This document shows positions 36,336 through 48,050 of a stretch of DNA of 64,000 nucleotides, piece after piece (position 1 is the stretch's first letter; each line of letters starts with the position of its first letter). A program made the translations under genes and the position numbers. Source of the DNA: Achatina immaculata (Eukaryota; Mollusca; Gastropoda; Stylommatophora; Achatinidae); contig CM019709.1 of NCBI GenBank assembly GCA_009760885.1, positions 31,301,713 through 31,365,712 on the forward strand, read 5' to 3'. The notes under the pieces are model-generated. The model did not search any database. It had not been told where the DNA came from and worked only from the letters and a program-made list of their open reading frames with translations.

Positions 36336-36837
36336 GTAGAAAATGGTGACAATTCACAAGTTCTATGGTGGCGATTGTTTGTGGCCACAAGTTGGAACAT
36401 TCTTTTAGTATGACTACTAGAAATCTTTTGGTAGATCCTGGAAAACATTCTCTTTTTTTTTTTTGGAGGGGGGGGGGGGTGTTCAATTAGTAGACCCTGG
36501 GGGAGATAACCCATTGGTAGACTGTGGGGGAAAAAGAAACCCTTTGATAAGTCTCTGCTGTTTTTGAAGCCCTCTTAGATTCTCTTGTTGTTTTCCGATT
36601 CGTGTGCTCATCCGGAACTTCTGTTCCCCTGTGGTGTCCATCTTAGTGCTATTATTGGTAGTGAGTTGTCAGTCATTCGGAGCACATGTCCCAACCATCG
36701 CCAGCGTCTTTCCTCAATAATTGCCATACATAGTTTCATCTAAGTCTGACGTTCCCTTTTTTTTTCAATGTCCTGCTCAGACTCTTTAAAAAATGTCCCC
36801 ACCCCCCCCCTTTCCCCATTTCGATTCCATATCTTAT

Positions 36838-37085
36838 CTTATATCCTTCCCGTGCCGTTAAACGTCACATAGGGCTCACAAATGCCTGTTAATTTGGCCT
36901 CTCTTAACAATGTCCTCTTCAGAGTTTCACGCGGTCTGCCTCTTTTTCTTTGGCCTGTTGTGTTCCACTTGATAGCTTGTTTTGGGATTCTCTGATCATT
37001 TCTTCTCATCAAGTGACCAACATATGTCCATAAGCTTGTTGTTTTAAAGATAAATCATAGTTTGAGTCCCTGATGCTTCATTTCA
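36838..37085 (-). pseudogene. LINE ORF2 3' terminus
   Basis: Reverse complement of the 35460/41870 LINE 3' end: TCCTTCCCGTGCCGTTAAAC, CTCTTAACAATGTCCTCTTC and CGCGGTCTGCCTCTTTTTCT. It continues into the GH(L/V)MRRN-type region. It forms an inverted pair with 35460-35668, about 1.2 kb apart. Confidence 0.8.
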
Positions 37086-37714
37086 CTTCTAATGATTGCA
37101 TTCTAGAGTGTGCAGCAGAGAAAAATTTTTATAACATTTTAACACATTTTTTTAAACAATTTATAAACATTTTTTTTAACAATTTATAAAAATTCAACTA
37201 ACTTTAATTAAGAAGACAATAGAAAATGCCATTTTGAGGCTCATTCTCATCAATTCTGGATGCTCTGCTGCTGGCAGTAAATCATTTCTAGATCGGGGGG
37301 GGGGGGGGGGGGGAGAAGATAACGGACCAGGTCAGCCCTTATCGCAGGATCTGGATTGTGTTTTTCCAGGCTCACGTTTGGGGATGGGTGGAGGTTTAAC
37401 ACGCTGTGAAGTCTTCTGTTTTTTAAGGTGTGATCCGTTGATGGTGAATACGTTTTATCATCAGTCCATGCTGATTCGCCTTTCACGTCCCGCGGAGATA
37501 GCCATCTGCACTTCCAGCAGGACCGTGATTAATGTGTCCAGAGGGAGTGAGTGTTTTGGTCTCTCGCGTGCAGAAAGTTGCTTGTTTGTCGTTTTTAGAA
37601 GGGTCCCAGGTTTTGTTGTTACTGGGGCTTCGAATAGCCAAACAAATGTGCTTTGTCTGGGTTTTTTTGTTTTGTTTGTTTTGTTTTTGTGGCAGCCGAA
37701 CAACGGGTTTATGG

Positions 37715-38046
37715 AAGACAGAATAAAACAGTGGAGAGATTCAGGGAGGGTGGCTGAAACAGTGAAGAGATTCAGGGAGATGCTGAAACTGTGGAGATTT
37801 AGAAAGAATGTGAAATATTGTAAAGATTCATGGAGAGGCTGAAACAGTGAAGAGATTTAGAAAGAATGTGAAATATTGAAGAGATTCAGGGAGAGGCTGA
37901 AACAATGAAGAGATTTAGAAAGAGTGTGAAATATTGTAAAGATTCAGGGAGATGCTGAAACAGAAGAGATTTAGAAAGAATGTGAAATATTGTAAAGGTT
38001 CAGGGAGATACTGAAACAGGAGAGATTTAGAAAGAGTGTGAAGCAG
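37715..38046. repeat. Degenerate ~57-bp minisatellite, about 5 copies
   Basis: The unit resembles GAGATTTAGAAAGAATGTGA-AATATTGTAAAGATTCAGGG-AGAGGCTGAAACA with length variants. The open frame 37234-37842 enters it but begins in a G homopolymer and has no recognisable domain. Confidence 0.85.
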
Positions 38047-38911
38047 TGGACGTGTAGACGCTTATGGATTTTCCATCTTTATATAATGAAAAGACTTCAA
38101 AAAGACAACAAAGCGCGCGGAAAACAAATGTCAAGAATTCACAAAACTGTGATATATTAACAAACATGGACACATTCGAGGAAATAAACCAAAGATTTAC
38201 TTATGTTCCCAGAAGTTTGTGTTGTGACTGTTTTAATGTTCAGATGAAAACTCGACAATACCTAGGTTGACGATTATATAGCACGTGGTCGCGCGACACA
38301 GTCCTTGCCTGAATAGACTAGGTCGTCCGGATCGCGTGCTCTTTATTAGGGCAAGTTAGCCCTCAGATCATTCTCGTAGCCCTTAGATCATTCTCGTCAC
38401 TGATGCGTTCCTCCTTTCGTTTACACCAGATATCGTGTCGTCCCTCCGCCGGTAGAAGTTGAATGTGGTCACCTCTATGGTCCCAGATGAACATGACCTT
38501 CTGGCCTTGACCTGCATGCTGGTTGTTAGCGGTAATTTATATGATGCGTGGCACCTCAGCATTGGTCGACATTTAAATAGAAGTCCAGTAGATGTTCTTT
38601 GATTAAGACAAAACGGGAAATTATGTCCCAAAACATAAACGGGACATTCTCAAATAGTCAATGCCAGTTTTTTGTTGGAACCCACGGTCTTGCGGAGCCA
38701 CCCCCCCCCCCAAAAAAAAATAATTTGACAATTTTTCTTTTCTTTAATCTAGTAATAATATGTATTCGCCTGGTTTCAGCACTGAAACAGTGGTCGCAGT
38801 TGTTGTCTGCACTTACATTTTGAATTGATTGAGTTCATGAATAAATGCAAAGGATGCCAAGCCGTAAGAGGCAACAGTAATCAGGTTCAGGTATGTAAAA
38901 TGAAACGGGAT

Positions 38912-38946
<35 letters not shown>

Positions 38947-39320
38947 AGGGAGAGGTTGGAACCGGGTGGGGGGGGGAGGTGATCGGAGGGCAGTGAAGTA
39001 ATGAATAATTGCGCACCCTGAAGGTTTTGTTAAAGAAAATGGTAACGTACACTAGAAGGTCGGAGGAATATATTTTTCTAAAGAAAAAGTACTAGCAGTC
39101 GGGAACGCTCAGCTCCTCGTATATGGGCTGCATTTGGTGTTAAAGTACGGCGGTAATAAGATGCTTCCATACAACACTCATGATACATGAATACTTTTTG
39201 TTATCAAATATCACAGCCACAACATGTCTGTCGAGAAATGATGTGTTTTGTTGGTTTTTTTTTTCTTTTGGCCATTTGTAATATGAAGTTATTAGTTCTG
39301 GCGCTCATTAGCTCGAATAC
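38047..39320. other. Non-coding stretch
   Basis: No gene recognised. (GA)n with a G-run lies at about 38915-38975; a C/A run lies near 38700. Confidence 0.55.
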
Positions 39321-39327
39321 CACATTC

Positions 39328-39415
39328 CTAGTTCTCCACTGGGAAGACCACATTCCTAGTTCTCCACTGAGAAGACCACATTCCTAGTTCTCCACTTAGA
39401 AGACCACGTACCTAG
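39328..39415. repeat. 28-bp minisatellite, left part
   Basis: AGTTCTCCACTGGGAAGACC-ACATTCCT, about 3 copies. The same unit resumes at 39862. Confidence 0.9.
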
Positions 39416-39861
39416 TTTCCGTACGAAAGCCTCGTTGTTTCCTATTTATAAAAAATTGTTTCTGAAACTATACCTGACACTAACTTCATGTAAAAAGTAT
39501 TCTTTCGTTTGTTGTTGTTGTTCAAGTATACACCAGACATGGCAGGAGACCGTGTGTATGTTTTGTCTTAAAAAAAATACCTGCTAGAGAGACTGAATCT
39601 AAGCTACGGAATTTCTGTGTCACGACCTCGTTTATTTAGAGTCACGATCCTTCGTGTCGGCTGAACAAGTACTAATGACTTAGCTTTCAAAAGACCTTTT
39701 TGGGGGGAGGGTCTGAGATGGCTCAGTTTAGGACGCTGTTCTCTCGTGGCTAGACGGTTGCTCGTCCTACCGGTGTCCGTGTTCGAATCCCAGGTAATTC
39801 TCTTGTGATTTTTCTTTCTCTCACGTCTCACTAAAGTGCTTTGTCTACGATACGTTCCAGT
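39416..39861 (+). mobile_element. Segment splitting the 28-bp array, including a tRNA-derived SINE family D
   Basis: From about 39705: GAGATGGCTCAGTTTAGGAC (A-box-like) and GTGTTCGAATCCCAGG (B box), then ACTAAAGTGCTTTGTCTACG. The latter body is also seen at 45650-45800 and 9894-10084. The proximal part (39416-39700) is unrecognised. Confidence 0.65.
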
Positions 39862-40073
39862 TCTCCACTGGGAAGACCACATTCCTAGTTCTCCACTGAG
39901 AAGACCATATTTTTAGTTCTCCACTGAGAAGACCATATTTTTAGTTCTCCACTGAGAAGACCATATTTTTAGTTATCCACTGAGGAGATTACATTCTTAG
40001 TTCTCCACCGGGAAGACTACATTCCTAGTTCTCCACTGGGAAGACCACATTCCTAGTTCTCCACTGGGAAGAT
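39862..40073. repeat. 28-bp minisatellite, right part, about 7.5 copies
   Basis: Same unit as 39328-39415, with a run of variants carrying CATATTTTT in place of CACATTCCT. Confidence 0.93.
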
Positions 40074-40612
40074 AAGTTAGGATAGGAGCTCCCAGCATTT
40101 ATCAGGACGGGGACTTAAACAAAGTCAGTGATAGTTTGCTATCTGCTTCTCATTTGTGTCGGCTCTGGGAATTAAAGAAAACCATGGCAGGCCACCCCCC
40201 CTCCTCTTATATCACACTTGGTTTTCAAGCTCTTTATCAATATGTCGGCCTTAGGGAGTTCAGGTGTGCTCCTTTAAGGGGGTGCAACAGATACTGTGAG
40301 AACCCTTGATTTAATCAACCAAAAAGAAACAAACACGTACGCATACATACTGAGAACACTGAGTTAATTAAACTCTTCGTGCACTGACACACGCATGTAT
40401 TAGAAATTTGACTGCGGAGTCACGCTTTTACAAGACATAGGTAATTACACATTTATGTGGCAAATCACGCACTGTCAGCCTTTCAAAGACAGCAGGTTGC
40501 CGTATAAAGGTCAGAATGTTCCCCAGTTTTTGTCGCGATCAATACCAGCCTCTCTTTGTTATTTCATTGCAGATCCAGCAGTAATTATCAAGTTTCTGAT
40601 AGGATGTACTTA

Positions 40613-40646
<34 letters not shown>

Positions 40647-40739
40647 TACTTTCATGGGTCTAATTCACTAACTCGTGTTAGTTTCAATTATCATCTCAGT
40701 TTATCTCACTGTATATCTTCCTCTGTTACACAGAGATTC

Positions 40740-42075
40740 ATTATGGAGAATTTTAAGAATATATGGAATGCCATCTAAGATTGTCAACATCGTTAGAGAC
40801 CTCTACGATGGATATGTTTGTGCAGTCAACGAAGAAGAAGGAATGAGTGAATGGTTCCAACGCAGAAGAAGGAATGAGTGAATGGTTCCAATGCATAAGA
40901 AGGAATGAGTGAATGGTTCCAACGCAGAAGAAGGAATGAGTGAATGGTTCCAACGCAGAAGAAGGAATGAGTGAATGGTTCCAACGCAGAAAAAGGAATG
41001 AGTGAATGGTTCCAACGCAGAAAAAGGAATGAGTGAATGGTTCCAACGCAGAAGAAGGAATGAGTGAATGGTTCCAGACTGAAACAGGCGTGAAACAAGG
41101 ATTTATATTATCTCCCTTGCTTTTCGGAATTACCATAGACTTCATAATGAAAAAAAAAATGCTGCACAGGTAAAACGGGCATTGATTGAGTGCATGAGAC
41201 CCAACTGGAAGATCTTGATTTTGCAGATGATATAACTCTTATAAGTGACAATGTGAAATCAATGCAAGAAAAAAACAAATATCCTATCCTCAATGGCTAG
41301 TAAAATAGGACTTGAAATTAACAAGGATAAAACAAAAATAATGAAACTTCTCATTAACCACGAAGGAAAAATATACATAGAAGGAACAGCTGTTGAAGAA
41401 GTAAACCAATTTGCATAACTCGGCAGCTACATAGAACTCGTCAGCTACATAGAACTCGGCAGCTACATAGACCAGGATGGTGACACCAGAAAGGAAGTTA
41501 GAATTAGAATTGCAAAAGCAGCATTGGCCTTCAAGAATCTTGAGAACATATGGCATTCAAAAGTTGTAAGCACAAAGACCAAGTTAAGATTATTCAAATT
41601 CAAATGTAATATCTACCCTAATTTATGCATGTGAAAGCTGGAAAACAACTAAAGAAATAGACAAGAAATTAGACTCTTTCGAAAACAAATGCCCCAGGAA
41701 AATAATCGGCATCAAGTGGAACGAATTAAAGAACACCACAGAGATAAGATAGATGAGCAGAGATAAGACAGATGGGCAAACAACAACCTGTTTCATGGGC
41801 GATCAGAAAAAGAACATATGTCGGTCATGTGATGAGAAGAAGCAATCAGAGGATCCCCAAACAAGCTGTCAAGTGAAACACAACAGGGCGAAGAAAAAGA
41901 AGTCGACCACGTGAAACTCTAAAGAGGACATTGTTAAGAGAGGCCAGTTCAGTGGGTATAACATCCCTTGATGACATTGAAAAACGCCGAAGACAGGAAA
42001 ACTTAACGAACTACCATGCGGATCCTGTTTGTCGTTTATCGGCGCGAGAAGGATGTAAGATGTAAGATATCTTCC
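40740..42075 (+). pseudogene. LINE reverse transcriptase fossil containing internal tandem repeats
   Basis: In pieces across frames: LRIYGMPSKIVNIVRDLYDG (palm N-terminal), a 31-bp array (40837-41072), then TGVKQGFILSPLLFGI (motif B), LDFADDITLIS (catalytic ADD), GLEINKDKTKIM (motif D/E) and YACESWKTT. It finishes with an Arg-rich tail at 41870-42050. At 41418-41471 an 18-bp unit encoding LGSYIE is repeated three times. Stops and frameshifts are frequent, so it is inactive. The 3' end matches 35460-35668, 36838-37085 (reverse) and 23856-24200 (reverse), so the family was active in this region. Confidence 0.85.
40837..41072. repeat. 31-bp minisatellite inside a reverse transcriptase
   Basis: The unit GAAGGAATGAGTGAATGGTT-CCAACGCAGAA is repeated about 7.6 times. 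The first and last copies merge into the flanking RT coding sequence (EEGMSEWFQ). Confidence 0.95.
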
Positions 42076-42126
42076 TCTGTAGTTTAATATATCTGAGTTT
42101 ATACCTCTCATATATATATATATATA

Positions 42127-42170
42127 TATATGATATTGATATATATATATATATATATCAATATCATATA
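42127..42170. repeat. AT-rich perfect palindrome, 44 bp
   Basis: TATATGATATTGAT ... ATCAATATCATATA around an (AT)8 centre, inside a longer AT microsatellite from 42109. Confidence 0.9.
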
Positions 42171-42879
42171 GTCTCTGTTTAAGTTTTCGCTGCCTGTTTG
42201 CTTACTTAAATTTCTCTCATGTCTTCCTCTATCCTAGTTTATCTTTAGTTATGTCTGCGTGTCTTATTTTATGTACAGCTTTTAGTTTCTCATTCATTAT
42301 GTCTATAAATTTTAGTTTCTCTCTCATTATATCTACAACTTTTTACTTTCTGTCTCATTATATCAACAACTCATAGTACCCCTCTCATTATATCCACAAT
42401 TTTTTTTTGTTTCTCTCCTTTTATATCTACAATTCTTCCTCTATCTATCTATCTGTCTGCCAGACACATCTCTCTCTTTCTCTCTCTCTCTCTCAGCACA
42501 TCTACAATTCTTAGTTTCTCTTTATACCTACATATATCTTTCATTATGTCCACAGTTCCTTGTTTCTCTCTCATTATATCTGCATATTTTATGTCTCTTT
42601 CATTTTGACTATAATATATGCACCTCTCATTAGGTATTCTTCATAATTTGCCAAATTGTCTGCAAACTTTACTTGTGTGCAATTTATAACTAAGCTTATT
42701 TCACGCCTAGTCTCTTAAAAATACTCGTTTCTAGTACCATCACCTTTTTTCTTTGCATTTCTTTCTGTGAGTTACACCATTTTCTGGCATTATCTAGTCT
42801 TCACAAGAGCTATAGTATGGCTAATCTATTCTTGTGTTTGTGGTACAATATCTGCCTGTTTGTCTTGTCTGAGTGTCGA

Positions 42880-43118
42880 AGTGGTTCCTCTGTCTGGTCT
42901 CATGGCGAAGGTCCGGGGTTCGAATCCGGCCAGAGGGACCCCAGTCACTCATCTGTAGAAATGGGTACCCGACTTCTTCTGGAGAAGGCGGCCAGGCGTG
43001 ATACTGACCATATCACCCTCTATTTTGCTGACAGGTCAAGGAAAATATGGGCACTAACATCATATCCCTGTGTGCCTCTTAAGCATGACAGGATTACCTT
43101 TTACCTTTTTACCCAAAA
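42880..43118 (+). mobile_element. tRNA-derived SINE family A
   Basis: GGGGTTCGAATCCGGCC (B box) after GGTCTCATGGCGAAGGTC. The body includes GGCCAGGCGTGATACTGACC and GACAGGTCAAGGAAAATATG, and the end is ACCTTTTACC. The A-box side is slightly degraded. Confidence 0.87.
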
Positions 43119-44150
43119 AAAAAGCCTCTAGGATCCTATTACTCTCCTTTGTTGTGTCTCTTTGCATTATTACTAGTTGAGTGAGTTCGGTTCATTTCTG
43201 TCTCTGTATTCTTGCCCTCCACCTTTACACTTATAATTCTTCTCCATATTAAAAAAGAAAAAGAAACCCAGAAAAATCCTGGCATGCGGTTCGCATTGAT
43301 AGACGTGCAGTGTATAATCTTTGGGTTCTTGTCGTAACCAACGCCCACTGCAAGGATTTCTGTACTAGAAGAGAATGTAAACAAGCCGTCTCTTCGCTGG
43401 AGAGAAAACAATCAAAAGGTCGTGTTGCAGACATGAACCACAGGGAAGGCATGTTTCCATACAAACAGATGGAGAAGACTGCCTCTGGGGCAGTGATTTT
43501 CAAAACTTTGTTCGTGCTGGTATACAGTGGTGATGTTTATAAAGGGGGAGGGGGGCATTTGTTTACGAGTGACTCGTGTGACGAGAATTCGGTATACGAG
43601 TCAGCCAAAATTGACAGTAGTTTTAGTGTAAATAGGAGAGGAATTCATCAAGTGAGTCACCGATCGGTCCAGCAACAGTAATATTAAACAGTACCTAACT
43701 GAGGTACCTGGCGTTGCCCGGGGAGTTAGTATGATCTATCAGTCTGTCTACTCACCTATCCATCCATCTTTCCCTCCGTTCGTCCGTCCATCCGTCCAAA
43801 TGTGCTTTTGAGTATTCAGGAGTCCTTGAGGTGCCATTAAATTAATGAAGAAGACAAGCAACAAATTCATCTGTCAGTATTACATTTAGCTGTCTTTTTT
43901 TTTCCCTTTCCTCAAACAGTCTTAAATCAGGAACTAAAATAAATTATCGATGGATAATTTCTAAATACCATATGTTATGTTATGTTATGCGTTTTGAAAA
44001 AAAATTATTTTAGTTGCTACTGAAGCTTCATAGCTGTTTTCCAAAAATAAAGATCCTTTATTAAACAAAAACAAACAAAAAAAACTTTCGCTACTGAAAA
44101 CTGTAGATCACAATGCGAATCACATAATACCTCATTTCTATAATTAATTA
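43119..44150. other. Non-coding stretch
   Basis: No gene recognised. The open frame 43310-43681 has no domain and runs through a G-tract. A (TCCG/TCCA)n-type tract lies near 43755-43800. Confidence 0.55.
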
Positions 44151-44154
44151 TTAT

Positions 44155-44622
44155 TATCATCATGTGCCATACCATGAGGTGTTGGCGATCGTGTCTCTCC
44201 AGTTTCCGATCTTTCGTGTTATTCATCAGTTCTGTTGTTGTGCCATTTTGTCAAGCCAAGATTTTCTCTCTTGGTCTACCTCTCCCTTTCCTGTCTCTAA
44301 TTTTCCCTGTTGTCACAATATTTTCAACCCCTCCTCTTCTCATTATATGGCCATTAAACCTTGACTGCCCCCAAAGTAGTGTGCTTATTAATGTTCATTT
44401 CTCATTAGCTTTCCTTAGGGATTTTTCATTTGTGACTTTGGCTGTCCGTGATATTCTTAACATTCTTCCTATGAAGCACATTTCAGCTGCCTCTAATGTT
44501 CTTCTTGTTGTTTTTGTTAGTGACCATGATTCGCTTCCATATAGTAGTACTGGCTCGATGTGTCATTTCAAGACTCTTTTCCTAGTAGCTGTTGACAAAA
44601 ATGGACTGCACAATTTTTTTTA
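44155..44622 (-). pseudogene. LINE ORF2 C-terminal fragment
   Basis: On the minus strand this corresponds to the region from the YGSESW-type motif to the Arg-rich tail. Its distal end (CATGTGCCATACCATGAGGT on +) matches 12018-12060, so both belong to one LINE family. Confidence 0.65.
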
Positions 44623-44901
44623 TTTATTATAATCTAGGAAAATCGAGACATAGATAGTTTTTTTTATCGACTTTACATTTGCTAAGAGCAAACTGTATTA
44701 TTTTCAAAACTGACGAACGCCTAAGTCCTGTAAATATATGTAAACTATACGCAATTTTGTTTGTTTGTTTCAAGTTTCATACACACCTTGAATAGAAAAC
44801 TAACATTTTTGGTTCTTGGTTTCTGTTAAGGGTGATAATATCAAAGCTCCTTACCTTTATTTATGCTTCGTTTTCTTTACTGTTATCTTTGTTTGGCTGA
44901 C

Positions 44902-45165
44902 AAGGGGCGCCGGAGTGGCTAAGTGGTTAGTGCACTGCTTTCTCATGACGAAGGTCGGAGGGTTCGAATCCCTCCAGAGGCTCCCAGTTACCCAGTTGTA
45001 GAAATGGATGCCTGACTTCTCCTGCAGCTGGGGAAGGAAGGTCGACCAGGCGTAATGTTGACCACATCACGGTCTAGTGTACCGACAGGTCAAGGAAAAT
45101 ATGGACAGTTACACCATATTCTGTAGATGCCTGCGTGGCACAATAGGGCTGCTTTTACCCTTCAT
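44902..45165 (+). mobile_element. tRNA-derived SINE family A, best preserved copy
   Basis: Head GCCGGAGTGGCTAAGTGGTT (A box) and GGAGGGTTCGAATCCCTCC (B box and T-stem). The body contains CAGCTGGGGAAGGAAGG, GACCACATCACGGTCTAGTG and GACAGGTCAAGGAAAATATG. The end is CACAATAGGGCTGCTTTTAC. This copy defines the family and shows a single 53-bp segment where the 24.4-25.2 kb copy has about 14. It is a retroposon, not a functional tRNA gene: there is no proper acceptor stem. Confidence 0.9.
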
Positions 45166-45649
45166 CCGTCTGCCTTCAGGGGTCTGTGACTTGAAAAAGT
45201 TGGGAACCTCTAACTTCATTCGATGTATCGGAAGTAGGAAATGGGCGTCTTGGGAGTTGGTTTGTGTGCAAACCGAAGCCACGGATGTAATAAGATTGAG
45301 TTAAATCTTGTTATAACATCACGGGTGGGCTAACAGTAGCTGGGCACAGAGTGCAGGTCTCAGAGTTCCCGAAAACTGCTGTACTCCAGGCAGTAGGTGT
45401 CTTGCTAGCAGCTGTGTCCTTGTTTTGTTCTGCTGCTAGTGTGGGCAGAACGCTTGGGCTGCCTTGACTTCCAAAGTTATGAAGACTTTTATATGAAACT
45501 GGAGAGAGGAAAAAAACACACATGTGCAGTAACTCTCTCTCTCTCTCTCTCCTCTCTCCCTCTTTTCATCCGTCCTTCCGTCCATCCATCCACCCATCAC
45601 TAAACTGATATGGAATGTTTGTGGTAGTGTGAAAGCTTTGCGGAGATGA

Positions 45650-45802
45650 AGGCTAGACGGCTGCTCGTTCTGCCGGAGTCCGTGTTCGAATCCCAGGTAA
45701 TTCACTTGTGATTTTTCTTTCTCTCACGTCTCACTAAAGTGCTTTGTCTACGATTTTTTCCAGGTCTGATCCTACAAAAATGTGTTCTCTTATTTTACCT
45801 GT
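45650..45802 (+). mobile_element. tRNA-derived SINE family D
   Basis: GGCTAGACGGCTGCTCGTTC, GTGTTCGAATCCCAGG (B box), then ACTAAAGTGCTTTGTCTACG and the CTACAAAAATGTGTTCTC end. Same family as 39705-39861 and the fold-back at 9894-10084. Confidence 0.75.
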
Positions 45803-46750
45803 AGAGATGAAAGACTTGCATTCCCATTTAAAATAAAGCGTGTTTGTTCTGTCTCTCTCCCGCCAACCCCCTCCCTCTCTCCTCTCTCTCCTCACACACG
45901 CACGCACGCACGCACACACACACACACTCTCTAATGCAGGGATGTACTAAACTGGTACTGTACGTCTACAGCAGTGTTAGAAAGAAGAAAAAGAAACCCA
46001 CCACCAAAAGTGGGTTTTTAAAAACAATTACTACTTAAAATCCCATGAAATGTTTTTGGCCTCTGCCCGCACGCATGCGCGCACAAAGACTAGTCTTCTG
46101 TTCTTACTCTACGACGTTCCGGGTACTCATGTACAACAGATAGGACATAGAACGACATTATTATTATTATTACTGAGAGAACAATTTAATAAAGAAGAAC
46201 TAGTCACTAACACAGTAGATAGTAGCCATCCAATCAGACTCGTTGGTTACACGTGATAGGAAAAGTACTGGACAAGTCGACCCGAGAGTAGCTGGGTGCT
46301 TCAGGGTTTCATGCGCCTAAAGGTAAATGTAGAAAAGGATCGGCGTGCTTGTCTGTATGACAAATGCAGGAATGGCTGCCTCTGTCACGTGCCGTACTTG
46401 GTACAACGTGACATTGGTGGTGGTGCACTCCAAGAGACAGTAGTTATGGGTTCTTTCTTCGGTGATGTGTCCATGTAATGACAGGCTAAAATGGGCGCTC
46501 CTCCCCTTCTGGGACAGAGGACGGAAAAGCGGCAAGGCATTGTGTTTACCACTGTGTAGACAGGTTAAGAAACGTATGGACACGAACATCGTTAACTTGA
46601 AGTGCCTCTATGGCATGAACGAGTATTTTCCTTCCCCCACGGTACCTTAGAACATCGCAGGAAACGTTAAAAGATTGAGGGAGAATTTCTGGAATGAAAG
46701 TATGTGTAGTCTAATAACCAACAAAATCTAGATAGTCGTTTCGATATCGC
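45803..46750. other. Non-coding stretch with a decayed SINE A tail
   Basis: (CT)n and (CA/CG)n at about 45858-45930. GACAGGTTAAGAAACGTATG with GTGCCTCTATGGCATGA near 46559-46617 resembles a decayed SINE A 3' end. No gene recognised. Confidence 0.5.
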
Positions 46751-46751
46751 A

Positions 46752-46955
46752 GGTAAAGTAATAATCGCGGCCAGACTTGCAAGGAAATAATCATGGCCAG
46801 ACTTGTAAGGTAATAATCATGGCCAGACTTGTAAGGTAATAATCATGGCCAGATTTGTAAGGTAATAATCATGGCCAGACTTGTAAGGAAATAATCATGG
46901 CCCCAGACTTGTAAGTAGTAATCATGGCCAGACCTGTAATAATCACGGCCAGACT
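46752..46955. repeat. ~25-bp minisatellite, about 8 copies
   Basis: GTAATAATCATGGCCAGACT-TGTAAG with small indels. Confidence 0.93.
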
Positions 46956-47242
46956 TGATTGACTGGTTTTGATGAAAGTACCAACTCTGACACAGTCATA
47001 ACAGCTCCAAACGTTCATCCGTGACCCAGTAAAAATCCTGTTTAGCTGGCTCTCCTTGAAAATTTTCTTTTCATGTTTTAACAAGTCAAGAGATCTTTTG
47101 TCAGCGTATAAATTAGAATTCAGACCGGTTTTTTACCTTTGCAAACTTTAGCATGTATTGAGCTCCATGTACACTAGTATTGCTTCCGCCTTCTGTGTAA
47201 ACTATGTGTGACAGTTATAGGGAATGAAGACGCTGTACAATT

Positions 47243-47562
47243 TGGCAATCAGCCACGTGCTGGCGTCAGGGTCGGCGGACCGTAGCCGACAAAGATCACG
47301 TGAAATCTCTCCGTTGATACCTCCTATAATAGGCCTAGCCCGGCTAGAGGGGACAGGGATGGCCATAGTCCACAAGGTGGTGGAGTCTGCTAAAAAACTA
47401 TTGTACACTCCTTTGTTTGTTAGCTCCACAAGGGGTCTAGGGGAAAAAATAGCCACCGTAGCCTACTTCCAGTCCAACATGATGCTGTGTTTCAACATCT
47501 TCACAGTATCGGCTGCAAATAGCCCAGGTCACAGTTCCAGGGAGTTAGAAGAAGAAGAAATG
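47243..47562 (+). repeat. Dispersed repeat family B with (GAA)n tail
   Basis: Starts TTGGCAATCAGCCACGTGC, contains GGTGGTGGAGTCTGCTAAAA and GTATCGGCTGCAAATAGCCC, and ends GTTCCAGGGAGTTAGAAGAA-GAAG. Confidence 0.85.
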
Positions 47563-47704
47563 TGACTGTATTGCATGATGGTGCACGTGATATGGATGTA
47601 TTTCTACTTCATTTGAGCGCCATATGTACACACCAACAGTACAGGGGAGACTCACCTTGGCGAATACTGCTATACATATTCAAAGTTGGCACGTGTGACT
47701 CGTG

Positions 47705-48050
47705 GCCTGGTTAGCTGAGTGGTTAGAAGTTCTTGTCTACTAATCCAGTGGTACTGAGTTCAGGTCCCAGCAATGGGGATTCTTTTCTGGTCCCACAAAA
47801 CCAAACAAAACAACAACAACAACAAACGCCCTTGGATCCGACCAACCTCCAAAAATGGATACCAGAAAAATATGAGAAGTAAGTGCGACCATGCTTGATG
47901 CTGACAAAGACGCCCCAGTCATCCACCTGTAGAATCGACGGTCTACACTTTCATGTGCCGAAGATCTTGGAAATACGGGCCTGACACCGTATCCCCAGTG
48001 TGCCTTAATGGCATGGAAACGGGGATTTTTACCTTCTTTGTTTTTAATCT
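47705..48050 (+). mobile_element. tRNA-derived SINE family C
   Basis: GGTTAGCTGAGTGGTTAGAA (A box) and GAGTTCAGGTCCCAGCAATG (B-box region). The end is TTAATGGCATGGAAACGGGG, as at 20208-20471. It carries a longer middle part with a (CAA)n run near 47812. Confidence 0.87.

Noticed and set aside
37234..37842. 202-codon + strand open frame
   Set aside because: It opens through a G homopolymer, ends in a tandem repeat, and has no domain, signal or family likeness. It looks like chance.
43310..43681. 123-codon + strand open frame
   Set aside because: No recognisable motif or splice context; overlaps a G-tract.
44902..45000. Possible tRNA gene
   Set aside because: The A and B boxes are good, but the acceptor stem does not close and the sequence continues into a repeated SINE body.
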